The position numbers and the translations under genes are program-made. A stretch of DNA of 64,000 nucleotides from Viola odorata (lineage: Eukaryota; Streptophyta; Magnoliopsida; Malpighiales; Violaceae), in assembly GCA_963691705.1 (NCBI GenBank), contig OY829537.1:74607352-74671351 (forward strand), in the 5' to 3' direction. Below the pieces are notes generated by a model. That model worked only from the letters and a program-made list of their open reading frames with translations, was not told the origin of the DNA and searched no databases. Positions 1-9,720 of the stretch are shown here, one piece after another (the stretch's first letter is position 1; every line of letters begins with the position of its first letter).

Positions 1-996
1 AACGCTTGAATAAAAGCGACAGCAACAGATACAACCGGAATAGCAGCAGCCCCCTCACTAACCGAGGAAGGAGACGTCTGCACAGGATCTACAGTTATAG
101 TAGATGACGCAACTGGATTAAGAGCTGCAGGGGTAACAGCAGCAGCGGCAGCAGTTTCCTCTTTTTCTTTCCTCCTTAGAGCCCTCTTCTCTCGTCTCCT
201 AATGCTCTCCGGTTTCTAACCAGGATCGGGAACTGCACAATCACGGCATAACGTTAGCATTAGTATCGCCTAAAATAATGAAGAAAATGACACAACACTC
301 ACTCTCAACACAGGCTTTAATATCAGTCCCGCACGCCAAATTGCGAGTGTGAACACTAATGTCTAACTTGAGCAGTGTGTTCAACCAGCCTAGCTCAGGT
401 TGATGAAGAGTCGGTTGTTGACCCCAGGCACTATCTCTGATATTATGGTTAAAACCGGTCCGCCACCGGGGGCTAGGCAGTTCGATGACAAAGAACTCTT
501 TTTTCCAATCTTCAATGGAAGACTCAAGGTGCAGGAGTTTCCAGGTGAAGGATTTAAGAGAGTCATCATCACAATGGGGTGATATCGCTATGACACCTCT
601 ACGGCTATACAATTGGAAAAATTATTTAAGTAATAAAAGGGAAGGAGAGTCAATCCCTTTGTATTTACAAAGTTCCAAAAACGCGTAAACGCAACAGTGC
701 GCGTTGGGAGTTAACTGGACGGGATTCACATCCAGAGCAACAAGCAGACTTTCAACGAAAGAATTAAGAGGAAGTTTAAAGCCATAGCCAAACATCTTGG
801 CATACAAAAGCCTACTGTTTCCAGGCATCACACTATTGAGGCGGAGTGAATCAGAAGCAACAGAAACCTTACAATCCTCAGAGATATGGGCATTATATTT
901 GGCTAAATGGTCTTGAAGTATGGTTGAAGAGGTGATGGTGGTGACAATGTTTTTAATTTTTTCCTCATCAACAGACTTGGAATGAGTTCTAGCCAT
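1..996 (-). pseudogene. Transposase_28/plant-mobile-like protein, copy A, runs off left edge
   Basis: The reading frame starts with the ATG at 996 (MARTHSKSVDEEK). It carries the signature I associate with the Transposase_28 'putative gypsy type transposon' family: MFGYGFKLPLNSFVESLL, then NPVQLTPNAHCCVYAFLELC. Further on WKKEFFVIELP and WRTGFNHNIR align with copy B at 3807-1622. One in-frame TAA lies at 624-622 inside an otherwise collinear frame. A GTGAGT donor starts at 302 and a TTAG acceptor ends at 216. Splicing this 87-nt intron keeps the frame and enters a Lys/Arg-rich then Ala/Pro/Ser-rich tail (KPESIRRREKRALRR) that leaves the window at base 1. No catalytic motif is visible, so the function is unknown; such proteins occur as extra ORFs in Ty3-type elements. 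Broken by the stop codon. Confidence 0.6.
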
Positions 997-1621
997 GGTA
1001 AAAAATAAAGAAAAGATGAAAAAGACGACAGATGAGGATAGAAATACCCTAGCAGTTAGACAAAACGACTGTCGTAACAGTCATCGCGTGTGTGATGCGT
1101 TACAAGGAAAAGACACAAGTAATGAGTATGATTCTAGAGAAGCGAGAAGACGCTTCGATCTCGCCAATTCCTAGGGCGCGCCAACCCCTAGCGCCTCTGG
1201 GAACAGACACGTGTATTCTGGGTATCATGACTTCTCTCTCGCATTAATGAGGGAATCCCGAGTATTAAATGCTCTGAAAGTGGAATCGATTTTCAAATCA
1301 AGACGAGCAATAATGTGAAGATCAAGATAACCCGACACAGTGTTAACTCCACGGGCAGCTGCTGAGATAATGCAAAAGAAAGAGATAACGTTGCAAAAAT
1401 CAATCGTTATTCAAAGGAAAATCCTAAACGCTGATGCAAGGCAGGCGTTATTAGTTATTACAAACCGAATGGATGCAATGTTCGGAATAAGAAAGAAATA
1501 GTAACGGAGAATGAGAGGAGCTCTTGACGTCCTCTGCGGCATCAGCACTGTCCGATTATGGGAGCACCCCGGCATTGCCCCCGTCACCTCTCCCTCCTCT
1601 CCCGAAGAAAGAAAACCTTCT
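997..1621. other. Spacer between the two paralogous minus-strand genes
   Basis: This stretch lies upstream of copy A and downstream of copy B. It contains no convincing coding frame apart from a possible frame-shifted C-terminal extension of copy B (about 1659-1411, acidic, Gly/Glu-rich). It would hold the promoter of copy A and the 3' end of copy B. I see no clear TATA box on the minus strand. Confidence 0.35.
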
Positions 1622-3807
1622 TTACTCACGTCTATTTCGTTCATTTTTTTCAGAGGCATAATTGGCTATCTTAGCAGGATCGAAAGACCCACTGCGATAG
1701 TAGTCCGTGAATCCGGCGGTAAAGGCCCGCATGGCTCTCTTCTTCCACCAGTTTATCTTGGAGGGCATCTTTGCCAGATCCGCGTTACAAGCCGATATCT
1801 CTTCACGAAGAAGAGAATTTCTCTTGTCAGCCGACACCAACTCTGCCTCCAACAACCCAATTTTGGCCTTCCCCTTAACCAGCTCTGCCTCTAGCAACTC
1901 AACTTTGGCTTTCCCCTTAGACTTCTCCCTTGCAAGTTCGGCGCGGCAACCATTCAACTCAGCCAAGTTCGGCGCGGCAACTCAGCCAAGGTACCATTTA
2001 ACTCCTTCACTTTGGTCAAAGCGGTATCCAATTTCCCCTTCGAGTCAGGCGAACCTTGAAGCTTGTCACCATGAGCCTCAAGAAACTAATCCACTTGGCG
2101 GAAGCCGGCGAGTACGTCATTCAGAACATGTGCGCGCTGAATATCGGGGGGAAGCCACAGCAACTCTTTTTTTATCCTTTGGTGAGCCAAATATTTCACC
2201 TACCAGAAGGGCTGACAGCTGGTCTTGCGATAACGGGTTCGACACCCCCAAGGCATGAAGCCCGCTAGTGCCAAAGGTTGATAAATCCAATCGATAAGAA
2301 GGAACCCCTTGAGGACCCTGAGGAGAAAGGTTAGCGATAAGAGAGGGAGCGGAACCCTTGACAGAATCGTTGACACCTGAAATAGAAGTAAAGAATAACT
2401 GTTGTGGACCCCCAGTCGTTGGGTCCGGAAGTGCGCTTGGGCCAGGAGCTGGCGTTACCACGTCAGGAATGCAAGAAGAAATAGGAGAGTCAGGGATGAC
2501 AGTCGGCGGAAGTGAATCTACCGCTACTGGAGCTCCAGTAACCTTAGGGGGAAGACAGTTGACACCTCAGTAATTCTTGTTGACGCCTCAGTCACTCTTG
2601 TCATTTGAGATGTGTTTGCCACCGTAGACACATCAACCCCCATGATAGGGACCTCGTCAACCTTTTTTGAAGAAATCCCAGTGGCCAGATTGTCTTTCTC
2701 CACTCTGAGTTTCTTTCGTTGAGTCGAGGAAGCATGACGAAGCTCTGTCTCGGTATCCATATCCTCGCTATCGTTGTCAGTTATCCTAGTAACGGGCCGA
2801 CTCAAATTTACTCCTCTGCCCCGAACCGGTAGCCAATTGTCAAGGAAATGAGAGGCTCGAGCAGGGATACCGCGCCCTCCCCCTGCAACTGTCTTAGTTC
2901 TCCTCTTCTTTGGCGGAGCACTTTGGGCACTCTGATTGCTGGGGCCCTCAGGTGGTGGAGAAGCTGGCAGCGTTTGGAGCGGTACCACATTCAAAGGAGC
3001 GTCATTTTCCCCAGACGACTGACCCTTGGTGTTCTCTGCCAAGGAAAGGTGTTAAAACAACAAACGAATCGAAGCAATAACGCGGGAAGAGGAAAACTCA
3101 CCTATAACACACTCTTCCAAACGCATGTACAAAGTGAATTCTCGAATTCGGAAAGAGGTGTTTATCTCTAGCAAGGCGTTAGCATGAGCCAACTCATCTC
3201 TAGACAACACCACTGGGTTTACCCAGGCAGCACTAGTAATCTCTCGATTGAAGCCCCCACGCCACAAATGAAAAGGCAGTTCGAGAGCGAAGAAACCGCT
3301 CTTCCAGTCAGTCACAGTCTTATCAAAGCCCTGGAACTTCTGCCAGAACGATTGCACAAATGCGTCATTCCACCTTGGGGCGATATCAACTAAACAGTTG
3401 CGGCAATTCAAGCTAAAGAATTTGCAGATTAAATTGACGGACAGAACAAAGATTCTCTTCATCTTGCAAGCGCGAAGAAAGGCGTAAAGGCCGAACCAAG
3501 AAGAAGAGGTTATCTGAGCGGGATTAAGATTATATCGGCGCAACAATTTCTCTACAGAGGTATGAATTGGGAGACGAAAGCCATAAAGGAACATCTTAAA
3601 GTAAACCATTCTATACTTTCCCCACAACGGATCGTGAAGCCACTGACCGTCCTTGGGGATGAAAGGGGAATAGTTAGGGGGAAAGAAGACACCGTGACCC
3701 TCTAATTCGGCCTTCAGAACCATCGGACACGAGAAAATACTGGGTGTTCTTTCGATTTCTGGATCTAAAGGTCTCTGAAGACCCTTGGTAGCTCTAGTAT
3801 GGCGCAT
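1622..3807 (-). pseudogene. Transposase_28/plant-mobile-like protein with coiled-coil tail, copy B
   Basis: Starts at the ATG at 3807 (MRHTRATKGLQRPLDPEIER). Exon 1 carries the family core: MFLYGFRLPIHTSVEKLLRR, NPAQITSSSWFGLYAFLRAC, then WKSGFFALELPFHLWRGGFN. The donor GTGAGT starts at 3101 and the acceptor GGCAG ends at 3036, giving a 66-nt intron at the same place as in copy A; the join is in frame. Exon 2 is basic (PPKKRRTKT, a possible nuclear signal) and Ser/Thr-rich. Near 2570 a C5 run marks a change of reading frame. A second change and a TAG occur around 2117-2080. The last part (1966-1622) is a heptad-like coiled coil of repeated KGKAK..LLEAEL units ending in AFTAGFTDYYRSGSFDPAKI. 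A short tandem duplication at about 1935-1990 also disturbs the frame. Inferred to be a decayed gene. Confidence 0.6.
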
Positions 3808-4302
3808 GGTGAACCAGTAAAATAAAAATCAGAACAAAAAAGGAGCAAAATACCTTGAAAAAGAAGACGATGAACGGACTGCCGGCGCCGACGAACGGTT
3901 GAAGAAATTTCCTTCGAGCAAAAGAAGAAGCAGAGAAAGAGAATGGCAGAGAAAATTTCGAAGCGCGAGAAAAAGTGTGAAAAGAGAGCAGTTATCCCCT
4001 TTTAAAGGTCAAACACAATGGCTAACGACCTATGAGAATGAGACAAGCACAAAACAGAAAGTGACACGTGGAAAGGCACCAGAAAATATTTATAGCTAAG
4101 CATTTATATCTTCGAAGGAAGTCAGTTGATAACAGGAAGTTAAAGAAGCGGTTGCAGTAAACAGTAACCAACCGCACAAAGTTAACTCCGCAAGCGTTGG
4201 GTAGTTAATGCGAGAATATAACAAAAGAAGAAGGAAAGTGAAGGGCATTGTTTTATTCATAAAGAGTCGTACGGCATCTACAATGTGCATGGTGTGTAAA
4301 GA
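3808..4302. other. Non-coding spacer upstream of copy B
   Basis: AG-rich and AT-rich sequence between the start of copy B and the end of the 4303-4728 frame. I see no supported coding region. A possible minus-strand TATA-like stretch (RC of atttatagc) lies near 4087-4096, about 280 bases before the copy B start, and is only suggestive. Confidence 0.3.
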
Positions 4303-4728
4303 CTAATCCTCATTAGGCCAGTATGATGGCCAATAGGAGTTATCTCCATCCGAAGGCGGAAACTCCTCCTCAGCGAAAGGGAAAGGCTCATCAACCCTTT
4401 TATTTTGACCCAGCTTTGATGAACTTGACTCGTCCTTGGCAGCAGAAGTCGTTACCTCAACACCGATATCGCTGGCAGCACTTCTTTCCATGAAACGGTC
4501 GATGTGGGGAAACAGTTCATTACCCCTCCGTACAGTGGACACATGGAAGTTGGAAGACAGATCAACTATCCTCGAAGTTCTCCTCTTCTTTGATCTCTTA
4601 CAACCTTTACGGCGAGGTAACCGCCTCTTTAGGCACGACGGTGAAGGAGGATCGTCGGAATTGGGCGAAGTTGGAGGAGTCGGTGGAGACTCACGCTCAA
4701 TGGCATCCATGAAATGTGAATCGTCCAT
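4303..4728 (-). CDS. Small acidic protein with a basic nuclear-signal-like cluster, unknown
   Basis: A 141-codon frame starting MDDSHFMDAIERES at 4728. It has a Pro/Ser/Asp-rich head (residues about 12-30) and a strongly basic stretch at about residues 33-53 (LKRRLPRRKGCKRSKKRR) that looks like a bipartite nuclear localisation signal. The rest is acidic and ends EEEFPPSDGDNSYWPSYWPNED. I recognise no family. It lies between copy B and the 5249-5773 frame on the same strand, so all four minus-strand units may belong to one element. It could be an exon of a longer gene. Confidence 0.4.
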   Translation of the reverse strand: MDDSHFMDAIERESPPTPPTSPNSDDPPSPSCLKRRLPRRKGCKRSKKRRTSRIVDLSSNFHVSTVRRGNELFPHIDRFMERSAASDIGVEVTTSAAKDESSSSKLGQNKRVDEPFPFAEEEFPPSDGDNSYWPSYWPNED

Positions 4729-5071
4729 GGAATCTTAAGCAATCTCAATGGATGAATGTGAAGAAAAAGATGAACAGAAAAAAGAAGAAAAAACCCCATT
4801 AAATAGTCAAAGCGAAGAGGCTTTCCCCTCTTCTCGCACGACCTTTGAAAGAAATCAATGCGCTTCGAGAAGAACGATCTTAATTATAGAATCGGATCCT
4901 GGGATCACGCCTGTTAGAATCTCTCACTGATCAAGAGACACCAAAAAACCGCCCAATCAGTTGATACTGAGGAGGCGGCGCAAAATTAATGCAGAACGGT
5001 TCACGAGAGTAACCGTCACCACCTGTCGAACAAGGAAAAACAAGCGCTACAGAGGTCCAACCAATGGCGGA

Positions 5072-5831
5072 CTCATTTTCAGTTGGGCTGATGTGGCACT
5101 CAACTGAAACGTCAACTGGCACGTTGCAAAAAGAAAGAAGAAAAATGCAAGATAACGAAAAGACATTTTATTTATGGCCTAACGGCCCAAACATACATCC
5201 ATACAGAAAAAAGAAAAAAGATAGGGTGGCGACAACCGACGGTCAAGCCTAGGACCCAGCATCATCATCCTCTGGCAGAGTGGGGACCTCCCTCAATGCA
5301 TCCGCCACGGAGGTCAACTCGGAGGAGGAGATCCTCATGCCCTTTAGATAGCAGTTTAGCAGATCCTTCCTCTGCTGCAGCATAGTGATCACCACCTCGA
5401 TGCGGGAGATGGTAGCAGCCAACTTTGAAACATTCTCCATAGGACTGAAATCCTCCAGAGAAGCTGCACCAAGCTTGGACCGAAGAGGAGTCAACATCCC
5501 TTGAAGCTCTAGGACATCCTCAGAAGTCTTGATCAGCACATTCTCCAGAAAGCCGACGTCACCGTCGTTGAGATTTTTCAGAGTGTGGGTTTTGGAAATC
5601 AAGAAGTTCTTGGTGAGACTGTCCATGATGAAAATGCTAAGAAGAAGTGCTAAGAAGACGTGAAATTTGCGCGATAGAAGTTCAAACTTATAGTCCTCGA
5701 GAAAAGGTAGTGAAAAGACGTGTTCCTCGATGACTGAGTCACCCGTTAGCTCGAGGACCGGCAAGCACGACATGGAGGCAAGCTAAAGTGATAGCCCTTG
5801 GTAAACACTCAGGCTCATTTTCAGTTGGGCT
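5072..5831 (+). repeat. Exact 18-bp direct repeat flanking the 5249-5773 frame
   Basis: The 18-mer beginning CTCATTTTCAG and ending TTGGGCT occurs at 5072-5089 and again at 5814-5831, the second copy ending just before the presumed LTR. The sequences around the two copies do not match further. Confidence 0.7.
5249..5773 (-). CDS. Helical protein of unknown function in Ty3-type element
   Basis: A 174-codon frame from an ATG at 5773. A second ATG at 5626 (MDSLTKNFLISKTHT) is a more natural start, because the first 49 residues include a hydrophobic run (FLALLLSIFIM) that could be chance translation. Residues about 60-160 are Leu-rich and look helical (LNDGDVGFLENVLIKTSEDV, AATISRIEVVITMLQQRKDL), ending LPEDDDAGS. 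No family is recognised. It lies 60 bases before the + strand LTR-like block and antisense to it, where extra ORFs of Tat-lineage Ty3 elements are known to occur. Confidence 0.4.
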   Translation of the reverse strand: MSCLPVLELTGDSVIEEHVFSLPFLEDYKFELLSRKFHVFLALLLSIFIMDSLTKNFLISKTHTLKNLNDGDVGFLENVLIKTSEDVLELQGMLTPLRSKLGAASLEDFSPMENVSKLAATISRIEVVITMLQQRKDLLNCYLKGMRISSSELTSVADALREVPTLPEDDDAGS

Positions 5832-5833
5832 TG

Positions 5834-6260
5834 TGATAACAATAAAGGCAATTTCGGGGGTATTTTTGCCCCTACCTCAGCGTTAAGGCCGGAACACTAT
5901 AGCCCCTACCGGGCATCTGCCGCCAAGGTTGCTGCCCCTTATCTAGCGAGGGACCCTGGGGTGGTCGACATCAGCCGGGGGGGATCTCACGTGTCATCAA
6001 CCCACACGCACGGCGTTATCCCATCCCAGGTCAGCCACGACGTCACTCTAGGCGTTATCTTTCCTAGATAACGCCTAACCTCTAGAGGTAACGCCCTCCT
6101 CGGCGCCTATAAATACCCCATCATTCGAGTTGAGAGGTAAGCCTATGATCACTACTGGAACCTCTGCCATTTTTGGAACAGCTTTGCTAACTTAAGCATC
6201 GGAGTATCTACGCCGGAGGGGGGCTCCGGCGCTTTGCAGGTATATCCGACGGCGACTACA
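5834..6260 (+). mobile_element. LTR-like terminus of a Ty3-type element (approximate ends)
   Basis: Starts near TGATAACAATAAAGGCAATT. It contains a GC-rich U3-like stretch and a strong TATA box (gcctataaatacccc, about 6104-6118). Downstream is an R/U5-like stretch (ttaagcatcggagtatc...tttgcagg), a pattern typical of plant Ty3 LTRs. The 3' limit is uncertain: candidate CA ends lie near 6260 or 6284. No second LTR is inside the window, so the 5-bp duplication cannot be tested. All reading units at 1-5773 are on the opposite strand to this LTR. Confidence 0.5.
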
Positions 6261-6289
6261 GTAACTCTGAGTGGCTATAATCCACACCC

Positions 6290-6712
6290 CCGATTCTCCA
6301 AAAGTCCGAATCTTATCAGTCAACTTGACATGCTTAGACCTCTTAGCAACCTGTGCTAAGCAACCTAATCGATACAAGTGAGGATTCTTGATCGAGTTCT
6401 AGACCTATATTCAAGTTGTGAATATCAACCTAGGAGAAAAGGCACAAGTGTTTTGAACTTTCGAGTTTTACTTGAAAACCAACAAAGCGTTAGGACTCAA
6501 TTGATGACAAGGTTCACGCATGAATGGATTGGAGAAACATCTCGCAAGACATAGTCTTTAAAGTATCAAATTCGGGGTAAAAATTTTACAATGAGCCAAG
6601 CGCCTCCTTAAATAGGTGTAGCTTAACCCTAATCGAAATAGAACTAGGAATTCTATTCGAGAAATTATTCTAATTATTAAATAAACTAATTAAAATATAA
6701 AATAAAAGTCTT
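6290..6712 (-). mobile_element. Minus-strand LTR-like/untranslated end of a Ty3-type element
   Basis: Read on the minus strand this follows directly from the frame at 7154-6713. It contains an AT-rich stretch, a TATA-like tatttaagg (RC near 6611-6620) and T-rich leader-like sequence. It has no long open frame. I infer an LTR because it directly follows the polyprotein tail. TG/CA borders and target duplication were not found. Confidence 0.35.
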
Positions 6713-7154
6713 CTAAGCAATAAAACATAGAAACGCACGGTCAACTTGTGTTTTGGCTCGATCCAAGTCGCACCGCCTATGCGCTAGCTTGTGCATCACA
6801 AGGTCGACTCGAACCATCTCCCAATTCGCTCTTGCGTTTGGCTTGAAACTTGGCCAGTAACCTTGTCTCATCCCAAACGGTATTTTATTTAGGTCAGGGC
6901 TCATGGAAGTTGTCGTATGCCCAAGATGGATAGGACGTTACTCTCTCGGGCTCGTTGGGCACGTCTTGCGTAGCAATGAGTAGCATCACGAGTCTTGGAG
7001 TCTTCTCTCGTAGGACAGCTTCCTCGAAGTTATTCTCACGCTCAAGCTCCTTGTAAATTAGTGAGGATAGCTTCGCTTGCAGCTTCTTGGCTCTCGCGTG
7101 GGTCAATGGTCCGACGGGCGGTAAGGGCACGGTTGACGCGTGCATGTGCGGCAA
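6713..7154 (-). pseudogene. C-terminal tail of a Ty3/gypsy polyprotein
   Basis: The frame 7154-6894 contains GPLTHARAKKLQAKLSSLI. This matches the 'GPITRARAKKLQ..L' tail found at the C-terminus of many plant Ty3/gypsy polyproteins, which I recall from the family and have not searched. A following frame (6904-6713) in another phase is Arg-rich. No reverse transcriptase or integrase is present; the sequence to the right changes character near 7160. It is a 3' remnant on the minus strand. Confidence 0.5.
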
Positions 7155-7164
7155 ATTAGGGTTT

Positions 7165-7480
7165 CAGTTGGGCGGGCTCGCTGCGATGCCAAGGTCCAAG
7201 TCCACATCAGGAGACCTACCGGAACATCTACCGGGAGACCTATCAGTAGGCATGCATCCGGCCTGCGCCAACCATAGCTCGAGCGCGCACATCGGTGACC
7301 TACCGGGACACCTACCGGGACACCTACTGGGAGACCTATCGGGAGACATGCATTCGGCCTGCGCCAACCCTAGCTCGTGTGCGCTTCTGTCACCGGCCAA
7401 CCCTAGCCTGCGCGCGCACCATGACATGCGAACCCTAGGCCAAACACGCGCCACAAGCAACCCAAGGAAGGAGCCACACA
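7165..7480. repeat. GC-rich degenerate repeat cassette (CTACCGGGA-type)
   Basis: Repeats of a roughly 12-14 base motif: gacctaccgg, acatctaccgggagacctat, acctaccgggacac, and others. A larger unit containing GCCTGCGCCAACC and TAGCTCG occurs twice, about 7257 and 7353. The same motif class forms the cassette of the LTR-like element at 11452-12736. Open frames here on both strands are repeat translations, not genes. Confidence 0.6.
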
Positions 7481-7930
7481 ACCCTTATGTTTAAGGGGTA
7501 TTTAGGAGTTTTTCCTTTGTAAATAAACCTAGGTATAAATAGCTAGAGATAGGTTGTTTTCTCCTGGTCTTGAATTTTGTGAGTAAACTCCTTTCAAAGA
7601 CCTTTACACCTTAGGTGTGGATTTTAGGATATGTTAATCATCTTCTCCAAACGGTTGGGTTGCTCAAGATCTTTCTTGAGAGGGTCAATCTTGGAAGAGA
7701 GAACCTCATTACTATTTTGGCAAGGTTGCCTAGGTTGTTCTTAGGAGGGTTTGTCATAGTAAGAGTCCAATACTTGTTCGTTCTATCTATCAAAGAGAGC
7801 AAGACTTCTCTTCATGTCGTTCATCAAGTGTTCTTGTAATTTTTATCATCAACCTCACACAAGAGGGCTAGATCCGCCTTTGCCTTGAGTTTTCGGTTTC
7901 ATCCATCCAAACAGAACCAAGCTCATATCA
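7481..7930 (+). mobile_element. LTR-like end related to the 11452-12736 element
   Basis: Contains a TATA box (aggtataaatagcta, about 7530-7545) and ends GCTAGATCCGCC...CTCATATCA at 7930. The element at 11452-12736 ends in the same layout (GCTAGATCCTCC...GATCATATCA). The left border and a target duplication were not found, so this may be a truncated or recombined copy. Confidence 0.4.
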
Positions 7931-8825
7931 CAAAGCTTATTACGGAAATTTTTGTTGCAAAGACTTTAACTTTGTGACGAAGATTTTTGTCTCGAATAAC
8001 TCATATTAATAATTAGGTTACATTTAATGATTAGATTTTATAAATTAATGGGTTATTAGCACCACCACCCTTGAACTATCATCATCTGGCACATAGGCCC
8101 TTAACAATTTTTTGATGGATTTAACTTTCCTAACTATTTTTTCATTGTAAAGAGACCCCTCTGTTAGTTTTTCCATCCAAAACCTTAATATTTTTTTGAG
8201 GGTAACAGCATAAAGTCCCCCTGTACTATTTTTTAAAACAGAAACCTCCCTTGGCTTTTAAAAATTTAATTATGCCTCCCTTGTACTAAAGGTCAATGAC
8301 AACCAACCCCATTTCGTTAGTCAATCTAATGGACAGTCAAGAATGACCCTTAACACACACACAAAAAACCAGTTGTTCCAGGTTTCAAAATTCTTCTTTT
8401 CTTTTTTTATTTCTTATTCCTTAATTTCTTTCTTTCTTTCGTTTTCTTTCTTTCTTTCTTATTTCTTATTTTCTTTCTTTTGTTTTTTAGAGCCACCTGT
8501 ATAAATTGAAAGAAATTTTTTACTTTATTTAATTAAAATCATTTCTACAAATTAAGAACCCTATAATTTAAATCAGGTGTATGATTTCTATTCCATAATT
8601 CCATCTTTTATCATTCAATTTTTTCATTTTAAATTCATCTTTTTACTATTAAAAAGGAAAAAAAACCACATCGTTCATCTTCTTCTTTTTTCTTTTTTTA
8701 ATTTTTCTTCTTCATCAGCTCTAGTTTATCTTCTCATCAGCTCTAGTTTATCTTCTCATCAGCTCCAATTTTCTCTCCATACCCATTTCCTAAATCCATC
8801 TTCGTTCCTCCTACAGCTTCCATCC

Positions 8826-8948
8826 ATGGAGTTACAGAACCAAAACCACCACCATCGTCATAACAAGAAGATAAAAAGATTTAATCTTGAAGATGACCCA
8901 TCATCATCGTCAACAACAACAACTACAAGAGTGGAAATCTTATTTTAG
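8826..8948 (+). pseudogene. Captured 5' end of a plant gene inside the nested element
   Basis: A pyrimidine-rich leader resembling a plant 5' UTR (8690-8825) is followed by ATG at 8826 and a 40-codon frame, MELQNQNHHHRHNKKIKRF... ending in a Ser/Thr run and stop at 8946-8948. The start context (ccatccATGG) and codon use look like a real plant start. The frame then runs into gatc-rich repeats, so only the beginning of a gene is present. The source gene is not recognised. Capture by a transposon is an inference. Confidence 0.35.
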
Positions 8949-9720
8949 ATCTAAATCTAGATCTAGATCCAGATCTGAACCCAGATCCAGATCTGGATCC
9001 AAATCTAAATTTAAACCAAATTAAATAGACAACCTCTGCCAAATTAAACAAACGCATCCTCTACCAAATCAAAAATCCAACCACCCATCACCGTCGGACA
9101 CCCGATCTCTACAACCATCATCACCACTGCCACAGTCGCCAACCACATCCATCAACCGAGCCGGCTCCACCTCACCGTCGCCACCACAACCATCATCACC
9201 ACCACTACAGTCGTCAACCCCCAAACCAAACTGCCACTGCCCAAAATCCATCACCATTTCCACCCACCGTCGGCACCATCATCTCACCAAATCGCCACTG
9301 CCTAAAACCCACCACCATCTCACCCGATCTCCACAGCCACCCACCGTCGGCACCAACCCACATCATCGTCGTCGCATACACTGCCACCACACCATCACAC
9401 ACCCACAAGCATCATCGTCGACATTCCTCCATTACCACAACTGAACCCACACCTTCCTCATCTCTCGTACTTGTTGGATAAGAAAAGTGAGAAAGAAAAG
9501 AAAAAAAAAAAAGAAAGAACAAAAGAGAGAAAAGGAAGAAAGAAAAAAAAAATTAAGTTTTTAAAATGTTTCGTATTTGTTGGACAAGAAAAAGTGAGAA
9601 AGAAAAGAAAAGAAAAGAAAAAGAAAGAAAGAACGGAAAAGAGAAAAGAAAGGAAAGAAAAAGAAATTAGGTTTTTTTTTATGGAACTAGCTGTCAAGGT
9701 TGCACCAACCGGCAACAATC
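8940..9720. repeat. Simple repeats: gatcca array, CACCATC-rich tract, AAAGA direct repeats
   Basis: 8945-9020 is an array of agatct/gatccagat units. 9069-9460 is a C-rich tract of CACCGTCGGCACC and CATCATC motifs. 9467-9500 and 9570-9610 share a direct repeat (tcgta.ttgttgga.aagaaaa.gtgagaaagaaaag). Open frames over these tracts are low-complexity translations. Confidence 0.6.

Noticed and set aside
7087..7494. 135-codon frame over the CTACCGGG repeats
   Set aside because: Repeat translation, and the opposite strand is equally open.
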